From Anaerolineaceae bacterium (lineage in GTDB: Bacteria > Chloroflexota > Anaerolineae > Anaerolineales > Villigracilaceae), in assembly GCA_003598975.1 (NCBI GenBank), contig QZIJ01000112.1, forward strand, positions 1-58,794: 58,794 nt of DNA, written 5' to 3'. The position numbers and the translations under genes were made by a program. Every line of letters begins with the position of its first letter. Position 1 is the first letter of the stretch. The notes under the pieces are model-generated. The model had not been told where the DNA came from and made no database searches. It saw only the letters and a list, made by a program, of their open reading frames with translations. Positions 32,448 to 41,249 of the stretch are shown one piece after another.

Positions 32448-33503
32448 CTACCGCGCCATATCCAACATTTGGAGAATGGCATCAATGACAACACCAGGCT
32501 GATCCAGTTGGATGGTGTGACTGCTACCCTCGACAATAATATGCTCGCTGTTGGTGGACAGCGCGGCCAGTTCGTTCTGCAATTCCAACCAAATCTGCTG
32601 GATTCCAGCCAAATCAATTTGGGCATTGTATCCCATCGCTTTGAGCGCGGCTGTATCAATGCTTTGCTCGGCAGTCAGCACAATGAGAGGCAAGTCGCCT
32701 AAACTGCCAAGCGCCTGCACCTGAGCATTGGTCTCTGGAAGGGAATTTAATTCAGCAAGTGTGGCATCAAAATAATTGGGATGCGACATCATCGCCATGT
32801 AAGTTGGTTGTATGGCCTCGAGCATTTTCTGCACGGCAGGCGGGGCGAAATCCTGTCCCTGCGAGGAGTTTCCAAGCAGACGCAATATTCCAAAACGCGA
32901 CATGGAAGCCATGACGCCCACGTATGATTTTTGCTGACTGTCCAGAGAAACATATTCAGGCGGCAGGCGCTGGAACTGTTGCGGATGGGCCGAATCCACC
33001 AGTACGATCCCCGCCACTTCATCGGGATACAGGTCGGCAAACATGCGAACATTATGTCCGCCAAGCGAATGTCCGACCAGCACATAGGGAGGCTCGACGC
33101 CCGCGTTGACAAGCAATGTGTGGAGTTCCTCCGCCATCACTTTGGCGGTGCGCGGACTGGGAGACGGGTCGCTCCAGCCATAGCCGGCGCGGTCGTAGGT
33201 GCAGATGCGCGCGAACCCCGCCACCTCAGGCTGGATTCCGCTCCAGCCGAGTGAAAAATCCCCGTTGCCCGCGTCCACCACGACGGTGGGACTGCCCTCG
33301 CCCGTGCAGTAAATGTGCAGGCTGTAGCCGCCCACGTTCACGCGTTGACCTGGAGCGGGGAACTGCTCAAAGTCCGCAGCGGTGGTTTGGCGTTGGTAGA
33401 AATAGCCAGCCGTGAGGAGCAAAGCAAGGATTAGAACAAGCCACAGGAAAATACGGCCAATGCGCGCCAGGCAACCAGGGCGGACACGTTTATTTTTTGT
33501 CAT
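32448..33503 (-). CDS. Alpha/beta hydrolase with N-terminal membrane anchor
   Basis: A 351-residue hydrolase. A hydrophobic anchor lies at residues 12-30. The hydrolase core shows V-V-V-D-A-G-N-G-D-F, W-S-G-I-Q-P-E-V-A-G-F-A-R, Y-D-R-A-G-Y-G-W-S, nucleophile elbow V-G-H-S-L-G-G-H-N and a late V-E-G-S-S-H-T-I-Q base. This is the arrangement of the AB-hydrolase 1 group that includes peptidase and lipase relatives. It is co-transcribed with the DDN-like gene. Substrate unknown. Confidence 0.87.
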   Translation of the reverse strand: MTKNKRVRPGCLARIGRIFLWLVLILALLLTAGYFYQRQTTAADFEQFPAPGQRVNVGGYSLHIYCTGEGSPTVVVDAGNGDFSLGWSGIQPEVAGFARICTYDRAGYGWSDPSPSPRTAKVMAEELHTLLVNAGVEPPYVLVGHSLGGHNVRMFADLYPDEVAGIVLVDSAHPQQFQRLPPEYVSLDSQQKSYVGVMASMSRFGILRLLGNSSQGQDFAPPAVQKMLEAIQPTYMAMMSHPNYFDATLAELNSLPETNAQVQALGSLGDLPLIVLTAEQSIDTAALKAMGYNAQIDLAGIQQIWLELQNELAALSTNSEHIIVEGSSHTIQLDQPGVVIDAILQMLDMAR

Positions 33504-33524
33504 TGAAAAGTTCCTTTCTGATTT

Positions 33525-34379
33525 TTACATCCAACCAAACAATCTCCCCAGTGCCTCCCCCACCGCGTCAGGGAGTCCGTGGGCGATGCCAGGCGCGACG
33601 AGAGATCCCGTCTTTTCGCGGAGGATGCCGAAGAAGAGTCCGCCAAAAGTGGTGAAGAGTGCCCAGCCCCACGACAGAGACGAAAGTCCGATGGCGGGAT
33701 CGTAGGTGTTGAAGGCGTGGAAGAATCCGAACAGGAGGAATGTGACGATAAGTCCCGCGCCAAACTGGATTCCAAACCAGTGAAACGGGCGGCCGAACGC
33801 CTGATTCAGTCTCGATTGAATGTAGCCGCGAAAAACGAATTCCTCCCCGAAGCCCGAGAAAAATTGCCAGACGACCGTGGAGACCACAATCAACGTCAGC
33901 CGACTCATTGCCAGCCCAACAAGGATCGGAAAGAGCAACAACAGCCCCGTGATGACCAAGTTGGATTTACCTGAGGCGACAGTCTTTTGTCTTTGCAGAA
34001 TCCAAACCATGAGGGCGATGGCAAAGACCTCCCCAATGGAGATGAGCAATCCGCCTTTAAAACTGGTGTAACCAATGCCAAACATCAGCGCGGCAACCAG
34101 CACGCCGACGGAGATGATTCGCACCAGGTAGGCCTTGATGCCGATGTCGAGATTCGTCGGCCAGTCCGCGAGACTGACGCCGTAGTCCGACCATTCTCTG
34201 CGCGCCAGCCAGATGACAAGTGCAGGGATCGCGATAAACAGAATCTCGCTTGTGTACGACCAACCGAGAGTCTCCTGCTCCCATTGAACGACTCCCGTGG
34301 AGCGAAGGGCAATTCCCAACAAACGCAAGACAAGATAGGTGAGCAGGATTTCAAGAACAGCAAAGATTTTGGATTTCAA
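33525..34379 (-). CDS. CPBP-family intramembrane metalloprotease
   Basis: A 284-residue polytopic protein (about eight transmembrane helices). It starts at a TTG (34379) with AAAGGGAT six bases upstream. The CAAX-protease/bacteriocin-processing (CPBP, Abi) motifs are present: E-E-F-V-F-R-G-Y-I-Q (E-E-x-x-x-R) near residue 195, and F-F-H-A-F-N-T near 222 supplying the metal-ligand His. The final motif region (L-F-T-T-F-G-G-L-F-F-G-I-L-R-E-K-T-G-S-L-V-A-P-G-I-A-H) has the second His. Such proteases act on peptides or membrane proteins; no bacteriocin gene is adjacent. Confidence 0.88.
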   Translation of the reverse strand: MKSKIFAVLEILLTYLVLRLLGIALRSTGVVQWEQETLGWSYTSEILFIAIPALVIWLARREWSDYGVSLADWPTNLDIGIKAYLVRIISVGVLVAALMFGIGYTSFKGGLLISIGEVFAIALMVWILQRQKTVASGKSNLVITGLLLLFPILVGLAMSRLTLIVVSTVVWQFFSGFGEEFVFRGYIQSRLNQAFGRPFHWFGIQFGAGLIVTFLLFGFFHAFNTYDPAIGLSSLSWGWALFTTFGGLFFGILREKTGSLVAPGIAHGLPDAVGEALGRLFGWM

Positions 34380-34411
34380 TTGCTATCCCTTTCAAATCTC
34401 AACAAGAAAAA

Positions 34412-35299
34412 CTACAATCCCACCCCATACATCTGGTCGGGGGCGAGCAGTTCGGGGAAGCGCGCTCTCAGCGTCGTCCGCGCTTCGTAGCACAGGTGAC
34501 AGGCGTCAGCGTAGTCCGAAGCGTGCGGGAGGTTGTACTCCGTCACCAGCGCGGCGGGGCCTCCAGCCAGGAGCGGTCCGCAAATCGGGTGCGCATCCGC
34601 GTCGTATTCGTCGCAGATCTGCCGCAACGGTTTCTCGAACAAATTGCCGATGACCAATCCCTGACAGATGTGCAGATTCCCGAACGGGTCCACGTGGACA
34701 CGGCCCGGATCGCGAAAATCTTCGTGTTTGCATTCCGTGAACGACTCCCACGGATGGAGCGCGGCGCGCGTGACGAGTTGGCTGGCGCGGCCTCGATACA
34801 TGACCTGTCCCTCATCCTTGATCTGCCCGTGCGTTTCGGGTGCGCTTCCTTCGGGCTGTGCAATGGAGATCATACCCGTCGGGATGTTGAGCCACTTCGC
34901 GGCCACCAGCGCGTTCTGCGGACATTCGCCCAGGCACCTGCCGCAATGGTATTCGTCACTGCTCACAGACAGGTCGGCGATGCGGCCTGCAAAAGGCTGG
35001 AGGTTCTCGATGGCATCCGCCACCGAATTGGCCCAATATGCGTTGCTGACAATGCCCACCGAAAATCCCATCTCGGCCGCAATACGCACACTCTTGGCAA
35101 GGATCGCATAAAAAAGGAACGGTTCCCCCCCCTCGAAGTAAATGGACTCGACGCCCGCGTCCCTGGCCTGGTTCAGGATTTCCTCCACGTGCTCCAGCGT
35201 CAGCGTTCCCTCTTGGCGCGGACTGCCCCAGACAAAGCAATGCTCGCACTCATAGGTGCATTGGTAGGTCAGGAGAATGTGAAGACCGGAGAGTTTCAT
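34412..35299 (-). CDS. Radical SAM protein with additional cysteines
   Basis: A 295-residue radical SAM enzyme, started at the ATG 35299 behind AAGGAGC. The cluster motif is C-T-Y-E-C-E-H-C (residues near 14-21), followed by the E-P-x-like G-G-E-P-F-L-F-Y. Further cysteines lie in C-G-R-C-L-G-E-C-P near 116-125, H-I-C-Q-G-L, C-D-E-Y and the C-terminal H-L-C-Y-E-A, resembling a SPASM/auxiliary-cluster layout. The reaction is unknown; no short precursor-peptide gene is visible next to it, so a RiPP role is not supported. It diverges from upp. Confidence 0.8.
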   Translation of the reverse strand: MKLSGLHILLTYQCTYECEHCFVWGSPRQEGTLTLEHVEEILNQARDAGVESIYFEGGEPFLFYAILAKSVRIAAEMGFSVGIVSNAYWANSVADAIENLQPFAGRIADLSVSSDEYHCGRCLGECPQNALVAAKWLNIPTGMISIAQPEGSAPETHGQIKDEGQVMYRGRASQLVTRAALHPWESFTECKHEDFRDPGRVHVDPFGNLHICQGLVIGNLFEKPLRQICDEYDADAHPICGPLLAGGPAALVTEYNLPHASDYADACHLCYEARTTLRARFPELLAPDQMYGVGL

Positions 35300-35402
35300 G
35301 GCGCGCTCCTTGTCTATAACACTGTAGCAAAAAACAAACCATAAGTCATGGGTCAAATATCACCTTGCGGGCTATAATTAAGTAACCCGTTGAGGAGGCA
35401 GA

Positions 35403-36029
35403 ATGTCCAACGTCTTTGCGTCAACTCACCCACTGGTCGCTCATAAACTTTCCCGCTTGCGTGATAAAAACACCGAACCCAAGAAGTTCCGCGAACTCGT
35501 CCGCGAGATTGCGGCCCTGCTGGCCTACGAAGCCACTGCCGATCTGGCCGTCACGCCGCGCGAACTGGAGACGCCTCTCGCCAGAATGGTCGGTTCCGAG
35601 TTGCAGGAAAAGATCGGCCTGATTCCCATCCTGCGCGCGGGATTGGGCATGGTGGAAGGGATTTGGGAACTGATGCCTGTCGCCGAAGTCTGGCACATCG
35701 GACTGTACCGCGACGAACGGACACTCCGCCCTGTGGAATACTACAACAAACTGCCGCTGGAGCCGACCGTCTCCGTTTGCCTCATTCTGGACCCGATGCT
35801 GGCCACTGGCGGTTCGGCCACCGCCACCGCTGACGTGTTAAAGCGCTGGGGCGTGAAGAAGATCAAATTTGTCGGCCTGATCGCCGCGCCCGAGGGAATC
35901 AACGCCATGCAGACGGCACATCCCGACATCCCGATCCACATCGCCGCGATTGACGATCATCTCAACGAACGCGCGTACATCGTGCCAGGTCTGGGAGACG
36001 CGGGGGATCGTCAGTTTGGGACGGGATAG
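35403..36029 (+). CDS. upp: Uracil phosphoribosyltransferase
   Basis: A 208-residue Upp that makes UMP from uracil and PRPP for pyrimidine salvage. Seen are [35 protein letters not shown], the PRPP loop [12 protein letters not shown] and the uracil-binding tail [23 protein letters not shown] precedes the ATG. The serpin gene follows after 54 bases. Confidence 0.97.
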   Translation: MSNVFASTHPLVAHKLSRLRDKNTEPKKFRELVREIAALLAYEATADLAVTPRELETPLARMVGSELQEKIGLIPILRAGLGMVEGIWELMPVAEVWHIGLYRDERTLRPVEYYNKLPLEPTVSVCLILDPMLATGGSATATADVLKRWGVKKIKFVGLIAAPEGINAMQTAHPDIPIHIAAIDDHLNERAYIVPGLGDAGDRQFGTG

Positions 36030-36083
36030 CGCCAGTGAGCAGTTTTCAGTGATCAGTGATCAGTCATTGGAGATTGAAGAGAA

Positions 36084-37220
36084 ATGAGCCAAGTCAAACT
36101 TGAAGAATTGGCGCAGGGCAACAGCGCCTTCGCACTCGATCTGTACCAGCAATTGCGACAGGCGGACAGCAACCTGTTCTTCTCGCCGTTCAGCTTATCC
36201 ACCGCGCTGGCAATGACGTGCGCGGGCGCGCGCGGCGAGACCGAATCGCAGATGGCGCGCGTCCTGCACTTCGGGTCAACAGACGAGAGTCTACACATCG
36301 CGTTTGCTGGCTTGCAGGAAAAAATCGCGGAGGTCGAAGCACAGGGTAGAATCAAACTCAAAGTCGCTAACTCGCTTTGGCCACAAGTGGGATATTCCTT
36401 CCTTGCTGAGTTCGTCTCGCTCGTCCAAACTTATTACGGCGTGACCATCACACCTGTAGATTACAGCGATTCCGAAACTGCCCGCCAGATTGTCAACGCG
36501 TGGGTGGAAGAGAAGACCGAAAAGAAGATCACCAACCTGATTCCTCCAGGTGTGTTCAACGCCCTGACACGCCTGACGCTGGTCAATGCCATCTATTTCA
36601 AGGGCGACTGGGCGGACAAGTTCGACGCGCGGCTGACAAAACGGGGTGATTTTTGGGCTCCGCAAGGAAAAGTCAACGCGTCCATGATGAGCCGCACGGA
36701 CGAATACAACTACGCGGAAACAGGGGCATTGCAAATCCTAGAACTGCCCTACGCGGGAAATGCCCTGTCCATGCTGATCCTGCTCCCAAAAGAAAAGGAT
36801 GGGTTGCCGCGACTCGAAGGTCAAGTGACGCCAGCGTTCCTCGAACAGGCCACTGCAAAGTTATCGAAACAGCAGGTCTTTGTCTCCATGCCAAAATTCA
36901 AAGTGGAGGCAGCATTCCAGTTGAACGAGGCGCTGATCGAACTGGGTATGACCGACGCCTTCGACGATGGCAAAGCCAATTTTGCAGGCATGGATGACGA
37001 TGAAAAAAGTTTATTCATCTCTGCCGCCCTGCATAAAGCCTTCATTGACGTGAACGAGGATGGCAGCGAGGCCGCGGCTGCATCCGCCATTGTCATGCAG
37101 TTGCGTAGCACACCAATGCAACGTCCGCCCGTCTTCCGCGCCGACCATCCCTTCCTGTTCTTCATCCGCGAGAACCAAACGGGCAGCATCCTGTTCACGG
37201 GCAGGTTGCTCAAACCATGA
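36084..37220 (+). CDS. Serpin (serine protease inhibitor) without signal peptide
   Basis: A 378-residue serpin. The N-terminal helix (F-A-L-D-L-Y-Q-Q-L), the F-S-P-F-S-L-S-T-A-L-A-M motif, N-A-I-Y-F-K-G-D-W and the P-F-L-F-F-I-R end are all family marks. The reactive-centre hinge is D-G-S-E-A-A-A-A-S-A, the small-residue pattern needed for loop insertion, so it should be inhibitory. Counting from the hinge places P1 at Arg in Q-L-R-S, predicting a trypsin-like target. There is no signal peptide, so its target is internal or it leaves the cell by another route. Its stop overlaps the start of the next gene (ATGA). Confidence 0.93.
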   Translation: MSQVKLEELAQGNSAFALDLYQQLRQADSNLFFSPFSLSTALAMTCAGARGETESQMARVLHFGSTDESLHIAFAGLQEKIAEVEAQGRIKLKVANSLWPQVGYSFLAEFVSLVQTYYGVTITPVDYSDSETARQIVNAWVEEKTEKKITNLIPPGVFNALTRLTLVNAIYFKGDWADKFDARLTKRGDFWAPQGKVNASMMSRTDEYNYAETGALQILELPYAGNALSMLILLPKEKDGLPRLEGQVTPAFLEQATAKLSKQQVFVSMPKFKVEAAFQLNEALIELGMTDAFDDGKANFAGMDDDEKSLFISAALHKAFIDVNEDGSEAAAASAIVMQLRSTPMQRPPVFRADHPFLFFIRENQTGSILFTGRLLKP

Positions 37221-37765
37221 AACTCCTCCTCTTCTCCCTCGGCACGCTCGTTCTGACCTACATCTCGCGCGCATCGTTGAACCGACCGCGCTCGCATGGC
37301 TTCTATCGCTTCTTCGCATGGGAAGCCATCCTCGCCCTCTTGCTCCTCAACGTGGACTTCTGGTTCCGCGACCCTTTCGCCTGGCACCAACTCATCGCGT
37401 GGATGTTGCTTTTTGCATCGCTTATCCCGCTAGCGTTCGGCGTCCACTCCCTGCGCTCGCGCGGCAAACAAACCGCGCATCGTGAAGGTGACGCGTCGTT
37501 GTATAAATTCGAGAAAACTACGCAGTTGATTACCACGGGGATTTATAGTTACATCCGTCATCCGTTGTACAGTTCCCTGCTCCTTTTGGCGTGGGGAATT
37601 TTTTTCAAGTTACCATCCCTGCTCGGCGGGATTCTGGTCATTACAGCAACCATCTTTCTCTTCCTCACCGCCAAAGCAGACGAGGTCGAGTGCACGAAAT
37701 TCTTCGGCCCGCAGTATCAGGAATACTTAAAAAAGACGCGGATGTTTCTCCCGTACTTGTTTTGA
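37217..37765 (+). CDS. Isoprenylcysteine/phospholipid methyltransferase-like membrane protein
   Basis: A 182-residue integral membrane protein of the ICMT/PEMT/NnrU-type methyltransferase group, with about five transmembrane helices. The AdoMet-site motif is G-I-Y-S-Y-I-R-H-P-L-Y-S-S, followed by D-E-V-E-C-T-K-F-F-G-P-Q-Y-Q-E-Y-L. Its start overlaps the serpin stop by four bases, and the alcohol dehydrogenase gene follows after nine bases. Substrate unknown. Confidence 0.85.
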   Translation: MKLLLFSLGTLVLTYISRASLNRPRSHGFYRFFAWEAILALLLLNVDFWFRDPFAWHQLIAWMLLFASLIPLAFGVHSLRSRGKQTAHREGDASLYKFEKTTQLITTGIYSYIRHPLYSSLLLLAWGIFFKLPSLLGGILVITATIFLFLTAKADEVECTKFFGPQYQEYLKKTRMFLPYLF

Positions 37766-37774
37766 GATGATTTC

Positions 37775-38827
37775 ATGAAAGCCATGCTCCTACGCGGACT
37801 TGCTCCGCTCGCGCAACATCCCAATCCACTTTCGTTCGAAGATGTCCCCGATCCAAAACTCGGCGCGGACGAAGTGCTGATCCGCGTCACGCGCTGCGGA
37901 GTCTGCCACACGGAACTGGACGAGATCGAAGGGCGAACTCCCCCTCCGCATCTTCCTGTCATTTTGGGACATCAGGTCGTCGGGCGAATCGAACAAATCG
38001 GACCGCTTGGACAACTTAGACCAATCGGACCAGTCGGACAAATTGGACAACGTGCCGGCGTGGCGTGGATCGCGTCCGCCTGCGGCGAATGTGACTTCTG
38101 CAAATCGGGACAGGAGAATCTCTGTCCGCAGTTCCGCGCCACCGGCCGCGACGTGGACGGCGGATACGCGGAGTACATGAAAATCCGCGCGGATTTCATC
38201 CACCTGATTCCAGATTCCCTTTCTGATTCCGAAGCCGCACCATTGCTGTGCGCGGGCGCCATTGGATATCGGTCACTGCGATTGAGCAATCTTCAAGACG
38301 GACGATCTCTAGGATTGATGGGCTTCGGCGGGTCGAATCATCTCGTGCTGAAAATGACGTTATACAAATTCCCCAATGCGAAAGTCTTTGTATTCAGTCG
38401 AAGCGAGGCCGAGCGCGAGTTTGCTTTGTCACTGGGAGCAACTTGGGCAGGCGCGATTGACGAAGTTCCACCCTCAGCGTTGGACGCGGTCATTGACACC
38501 ACGCCCGTCTGGGGTCCGGACATGGAGGCGTTGAAGCATCTCAAGCCAGGCGGGCGACTTGTCATCAATGCCATCCGCAAAGAAACATCCGATCAACAGA
38601 TTCTGTCCACGCTCGATTACCCGTCGCAGTTGTGGATGGAAAAAGAGATCAAGTCCGTGGCAAATGTGACGCGCGCCGATGTGCGCGAGTTTTTATCCCT
38701 TGCGGCGGAGGCGGGCATCAAGCCGGAGTTTCAGGAATACGAATTGAAGGATGCGAATCGCGCGTTGAATGAATTGAGGCGGGGGAAAATCCGCGGCGCA
38801 AAAGTGTTGTGCGTGTCGGGGCAGTGA
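37775..38827 (+). CDS. Zinc-dependent alcohol dehydrogenase family protein
   Basis: A 350-residue MDR/ADH-type enzyme. The catalytic zinc ligands are C-G-V-C-H-T-E-L and G-H; the structural zinc site is C-G-E-C-D-F-C-K-S-G-Q-E-N-L-C. The Rossmann part has L-M-G-F-G-G-S-N-H, with cofactor specificity uncertain. The loop after V-V-G-R-I is unusual: Q-I-G-P-L-G-Q-L-R-P-I-G-P-V-G-Q replaces the usual G-x-x-V-x-x-F-x-x-G-D and is encoded by six 9-bp units (37996-38049). The enzyme may still fold because this is a surface turn. Confidence 0.9.
   Translation: MKAMLLRGLAPLAQHPNPLSFEDVPDPKLGADEVLIRVTRCGVCHTELDEIEGRTPPPHLPVILGHQVVGRIEQIGPLGQLRPIGPVGQIGQRAGVAWIASACGECDFCKSGQENLCPQFRATGRDVDGGYAEYMKIRADFIHLIPDSLSDSEAAPLLCAGAIGYRSLRLSNLQDGRSLGLMGFGGSNHLVLKMTLYKFPNAKVFVFSRSEAEREFALSLGATWAGAIDEVPPSALDAVIDTTPVWGPDMEALKHLKPGGRLVINAIRKETSDQQILSTLDYPSQLWMEKEIKSVANVTRADVREFLSLAAEAGIKPEFQEYELKDANRALNELRRGKIRGAKVLCVSGQ
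37996..38049. repeat. Six 9-bp tandem units inside the alcohol dehydrogenase gene
   Basis: The units are AATCGGACC, GCTTGGACA, ACTTAGACC, AATCGGACC, AGTCGGACA and AATTGGACA. Six units make 54 bases, so 18 residues are added in frame. They resemble the intergenic GGTC-type repeat at 25908-25965 on the opposite strand. Confidence 0.8.
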
Positions 38828-38835
38828 GGCGAAAC

Positions 38836-40611
38836 ATGACGACCGGACAATGGATCATTTTTGGCACTTTGTTGTTGACCCTGGTCCTGTTCATCACAGG
38901 CCGCTGGCGCTATGACGTGGTGGCGCTGATCGCGTTGTTGATCGTGGCGTTGACGGGTCTCATACCGGCGGAAAAAGTGTTCAGCGGTTTCAGTAATTCC
39001 GCCGTAGTGACTGTGGCCGCGGTGTTGGTGCTCAGCCGCGGCTTGCAGAACTCGGGAGTGGTGGACGTGATCGGTGGATGGCTGGCCGCGTTGAAAGGCG
39101 GAATTGCGATTCAACTCGCCGCGCTGACAGGAATCGTCGCGTTTCTCTCCGCGTTCATGAACAACGTCGGGGCACTGGCCTTGTTGTTGCCTGTTGTCCT
39201 GCAATTGGCGCGCAAGAAAGAGTTTCCTGCTTCAGTGTTGTTGATGCCGCTGGCTTTTGCCTCGCTTTTGGGCGGCATGACCACGTTGATCGGGACGCCT
39301 CCCAACATCATCGCCGCGTCGTTCCGCGAACAGGTTGTCGGGGAACCATTCCGCATGTTCGATTTCACACCGGTCGGGGGCGGGGTTGCCATTGCGGGTT
39401 TGTTGTTCATCGTGCTGGTCGGCTGGAGGTTGATCCCGACACGAAGCGGGAAAGACTCATCCAAAAGCCTGTTCGATATTGAAAACTACATCACCGAAGT
39501 GAGGTTGTCCGGGAAATCAACGTTGGTGGGAAAACGATTGCGCGAGATCGGCGATTTTTCGAAGGCGGAAATCCTGATCATCGGTCTGGTGCGCGGCGGC
39601 GAACGTCGCATGGAGCCCTCCTCACAAACCAAGTTGCAGGCGGGGGACATTTTGATCGTCAGAGCGGATACGGAAAACATCAAGAAACTGACGGGCACAT
39701 CCGGTCTTGAATTGGTGGGGAGCGAGAAAATCCAACGCGAGGATCTGGAGTCGGAGGATGTCACCCTGTTGGAGGCGGTCATCATGCCCAATTCGGTCAT
39801 GTATGGCGGTACGGCCCGCAGTCTCGACTTGCGCGCCCGCTACGGCGTCAACCTGCTCGCCATTTCGCGGCAGGGCAAACTTTTGCGGGGGCGACTCGAT
39901 CACATCCGCTTCCAGACTGGCGATGTTCTGCTCCTGCAAAGCCATGTGGAGACATTCAAAAAAGTGGTGGAGACTCTCGGATGCCTCCCCCTTGCTGGAC
40001 GCGATCTCCGCATCGGACTCCCCCGACAGATGATTCTGGCGCTCGTCGTCTTCATCTCCGCTTTGACGCTCGCGGCAGTGGGACTTGTGCCGGTTCAGGT
40101 ATCCGTCATTGCGGCGGTTGTAATCATGGTCATCACAAAATTGGTCACTTTGCAGGAAGCCTACGAAAGCGTGGACTGGCCGATCATCATTTTGCTCGGC
40201 GCGATGATTCCCGTCGGCGGCGCACTCGAAACCACCGGCGGCGCAGAATTGATCGCCGACTTCCTCCTGCGCGTCTCCGACCAGCTACCAGCGGGGGTCA
40301 CTTTAGTGGTTATACTGGTGGGGACCATGTTTCTCTCAGATGTGGTGAACAATGCCGCGGCGGTCGTGCTGATGGCTCCAATCGGCATCAGCGTCGCGCA
40401 GGGAATGGGAGTGTCTGTTGACCCGTTCCTCATGGCGGTCTCCATCGGCGCTTCGTGCGCCTTCCTGACACCCATCGGGCATCAATCCAATACGCTGGTT
40501 ATGGGGCCTGGCGGCTACAAATTCGGCGATTACTGGCGCATGGGCCTGCTGTTGGAAATAGTAGTGGCTATTGTTGCCATTCCGCTCATCCTGGTCTTCT
40601 GGCCGTTGTAG
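38836..40611 (+). CDS. SLC13-family transporter with two RCK-C (TrkA-C) domains
   Basis: A 591-residue permease, started at the ATG 38836 (GAGG upstream). The membrane part has about eleven helices with the SLC13/DASS marks: S-A-F-M-N-N-V-G-A-L-A-L-L-L-P, T-T-L-I-G-T-P-P-N-I-I-A, D-V-V-N-N-A-A-A-V-V-L-M-A-P and L-T-P-I-G-H-Q-S-N-T. Two RCK-C domains (about residues 212-290 and 300-380) interrupt it, as in the SLC13 family with TrkA-C domains; they bind a small regulator such as a nucleotide. It probably imports a divalent anion (sulfate, dicarboxylate) with sodium. Downstream genes are separated by about 100 bases. Confidence 0.92.
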   Translation: MTTGQWIIFGTLLLTLVLFITGRWRYDVVALIALLIVALTGLIPAEKVFSGFSNSAVVTVAAVLVLSRGLQNSGVVDVIGGWLAALKGGIAIQLAALTGIVAFLSAFMNNVGALALLLPVVLQLARKKEFPASVLLMPLAFASLLGGMTTLIGTPPNIIAASFREQVVGEPFRMFDFTPVGGGVAIAGLLFIVLVGWRLIPTRSGKDSSKSLFDIENYITEVRLSGKSTLVGKRLREIGDFSKAEILIIGLVRGGERRMEPSSQTKLQAGDILIVRADTENIKKLTGTSGLELVGSEKIQREDLESEDVTLLEAVIMPNSVMYGGTARSLDLRARYGVNLLAISRQGKLLRGRLDHIRFQTGDVLLLQSHVETFKKVVETLGCLPLAGRDLRIGLPRQMILALVVFISALTLAAVGLVPVQVSVIAAVVIMVITKLVTLQEAYESVDWPIIILLGAMIPVGGALETTGGAELIADFLLRVSDQLPAGVTLVVILVGTMFLSDVVNNAAAVVLMAPIGISVAQGMGVSVDPFLMAVSIGASCAFLTPIGHQSNTLVMGPGGYKFGDYWRMGLLLEIVVAIVAIPLILVFWPL

Positions 40612-40711
40612 CATTGATAGGCGAAGAAACCAGGATCAAGACAATGTGTGCGTCCGTGGTTGAAGCAGGGTAAAATTCGAGGAGTAAAAGTTTTAACAAT
40701 AGGAGACCATC

Positions 40712-41125
40712 ATGGCCGAACTAAAAACCAAACTCAACGACGCCAGCGTGGACGACTTCCTCGCCGCCTATCCCGAAGAGACGCGCAAGGACTGTTACGA
40801 AATCTTGAAGATGATGAAGTCCGCCACCAAAGCAGAGCCAAAAATGTGGGGGACGAGCATCGTCGGCTTCGGCAGTTATCACTACAAAAGCGAGAGGAGC
40901 AAACAGGAAGGCGATTGGCCGCTGGTTGGATTCTCCCCGCGTAAGCAAAATCTCACCATCTACATCATGACGGGTTTCGACCGCTACGGCAGTTTACTCA
41001 AAAAACTCGGCAAGCACTCCCTCGGTAAAGGCTGTCTCTATATCAAACGTCTGAGTGACGTGGACAAGAAAGTGCTGAAGGAACTCATCACCGAATCCGT
41101 CAAGGTGATGAAGGCAAGAAAATAA
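40712..41125 (+). CDS. DUF1801 domain protein
   Basis: A 137-residue protein of the DUF1801/YdhG-like family: K-M-W-G-T-S-I-V-G-F-G-S-Y-H-Y-K, the hydrophobic strand W-P-L-V-G-F-S-P-R-K-Q-N-L-T-I-Y-I and G-K-G-C-L-Y-I-K-R-L-S-D-V-D. The fold resembles frataxin-like domains; the role is unknown. A good ribosome site (AGGAGA) precedes the ATG, and a large dispersed inverted repeat follows. Confidence 0.88.
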   Translation: MAELKTKLNDASVDDFLAAYPEETRKDCYEILKMMKSATKAEPKMWGTSIVGFGSYHYKSERSKQEGDWPLVGFSPRKQNLTIYIMTGFDRYGSLLKKLGKHSLGKGCLYIKRLSDVDKKVLKELITESVKVMKARK

Positions 41126-41131
41126 TTCTGC

Positions 41132-41222
41132 ACACGGATCCTGCGGCAGATTACGCGGATTAACACGGATTTTTAAAAAATAAATCCGTGCAACTCCGCC
41201 GAAGGATCCGCGTAATCCGTGT
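41132..41222. repeat. Large ACACGGAT ... ATCCGTGT inverted repeat
   Basis: The outer arms ACACGGAT (41132-41139) and ATCCGTGT (41215-41222) and the inner TTACGCGGAT / ATCCGCGTAA are complementary, giving a cruciform-capable element of 91 bases between two genes. Related but shorter elements lie at 29759-29817 and 45404-45476. Confidence 0.7.
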
Positions 41223-41249
41223 ACAAAAGGTTCTCGAAAGAGAGTTACC

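Noticed and set aside
33525..34379. CPBP protease as part of a bacteriocin immunity set
   Set aside because: No bacteriocin precursor or dedicated exporter lies next to it.
34412..35402. Possible RiPP cluster around the radical SAM gene
   Set aside because: No small precursor-like frame with a ribosome site and no peptide-specific transporter next to it; upp is a housekeeping neighbour.
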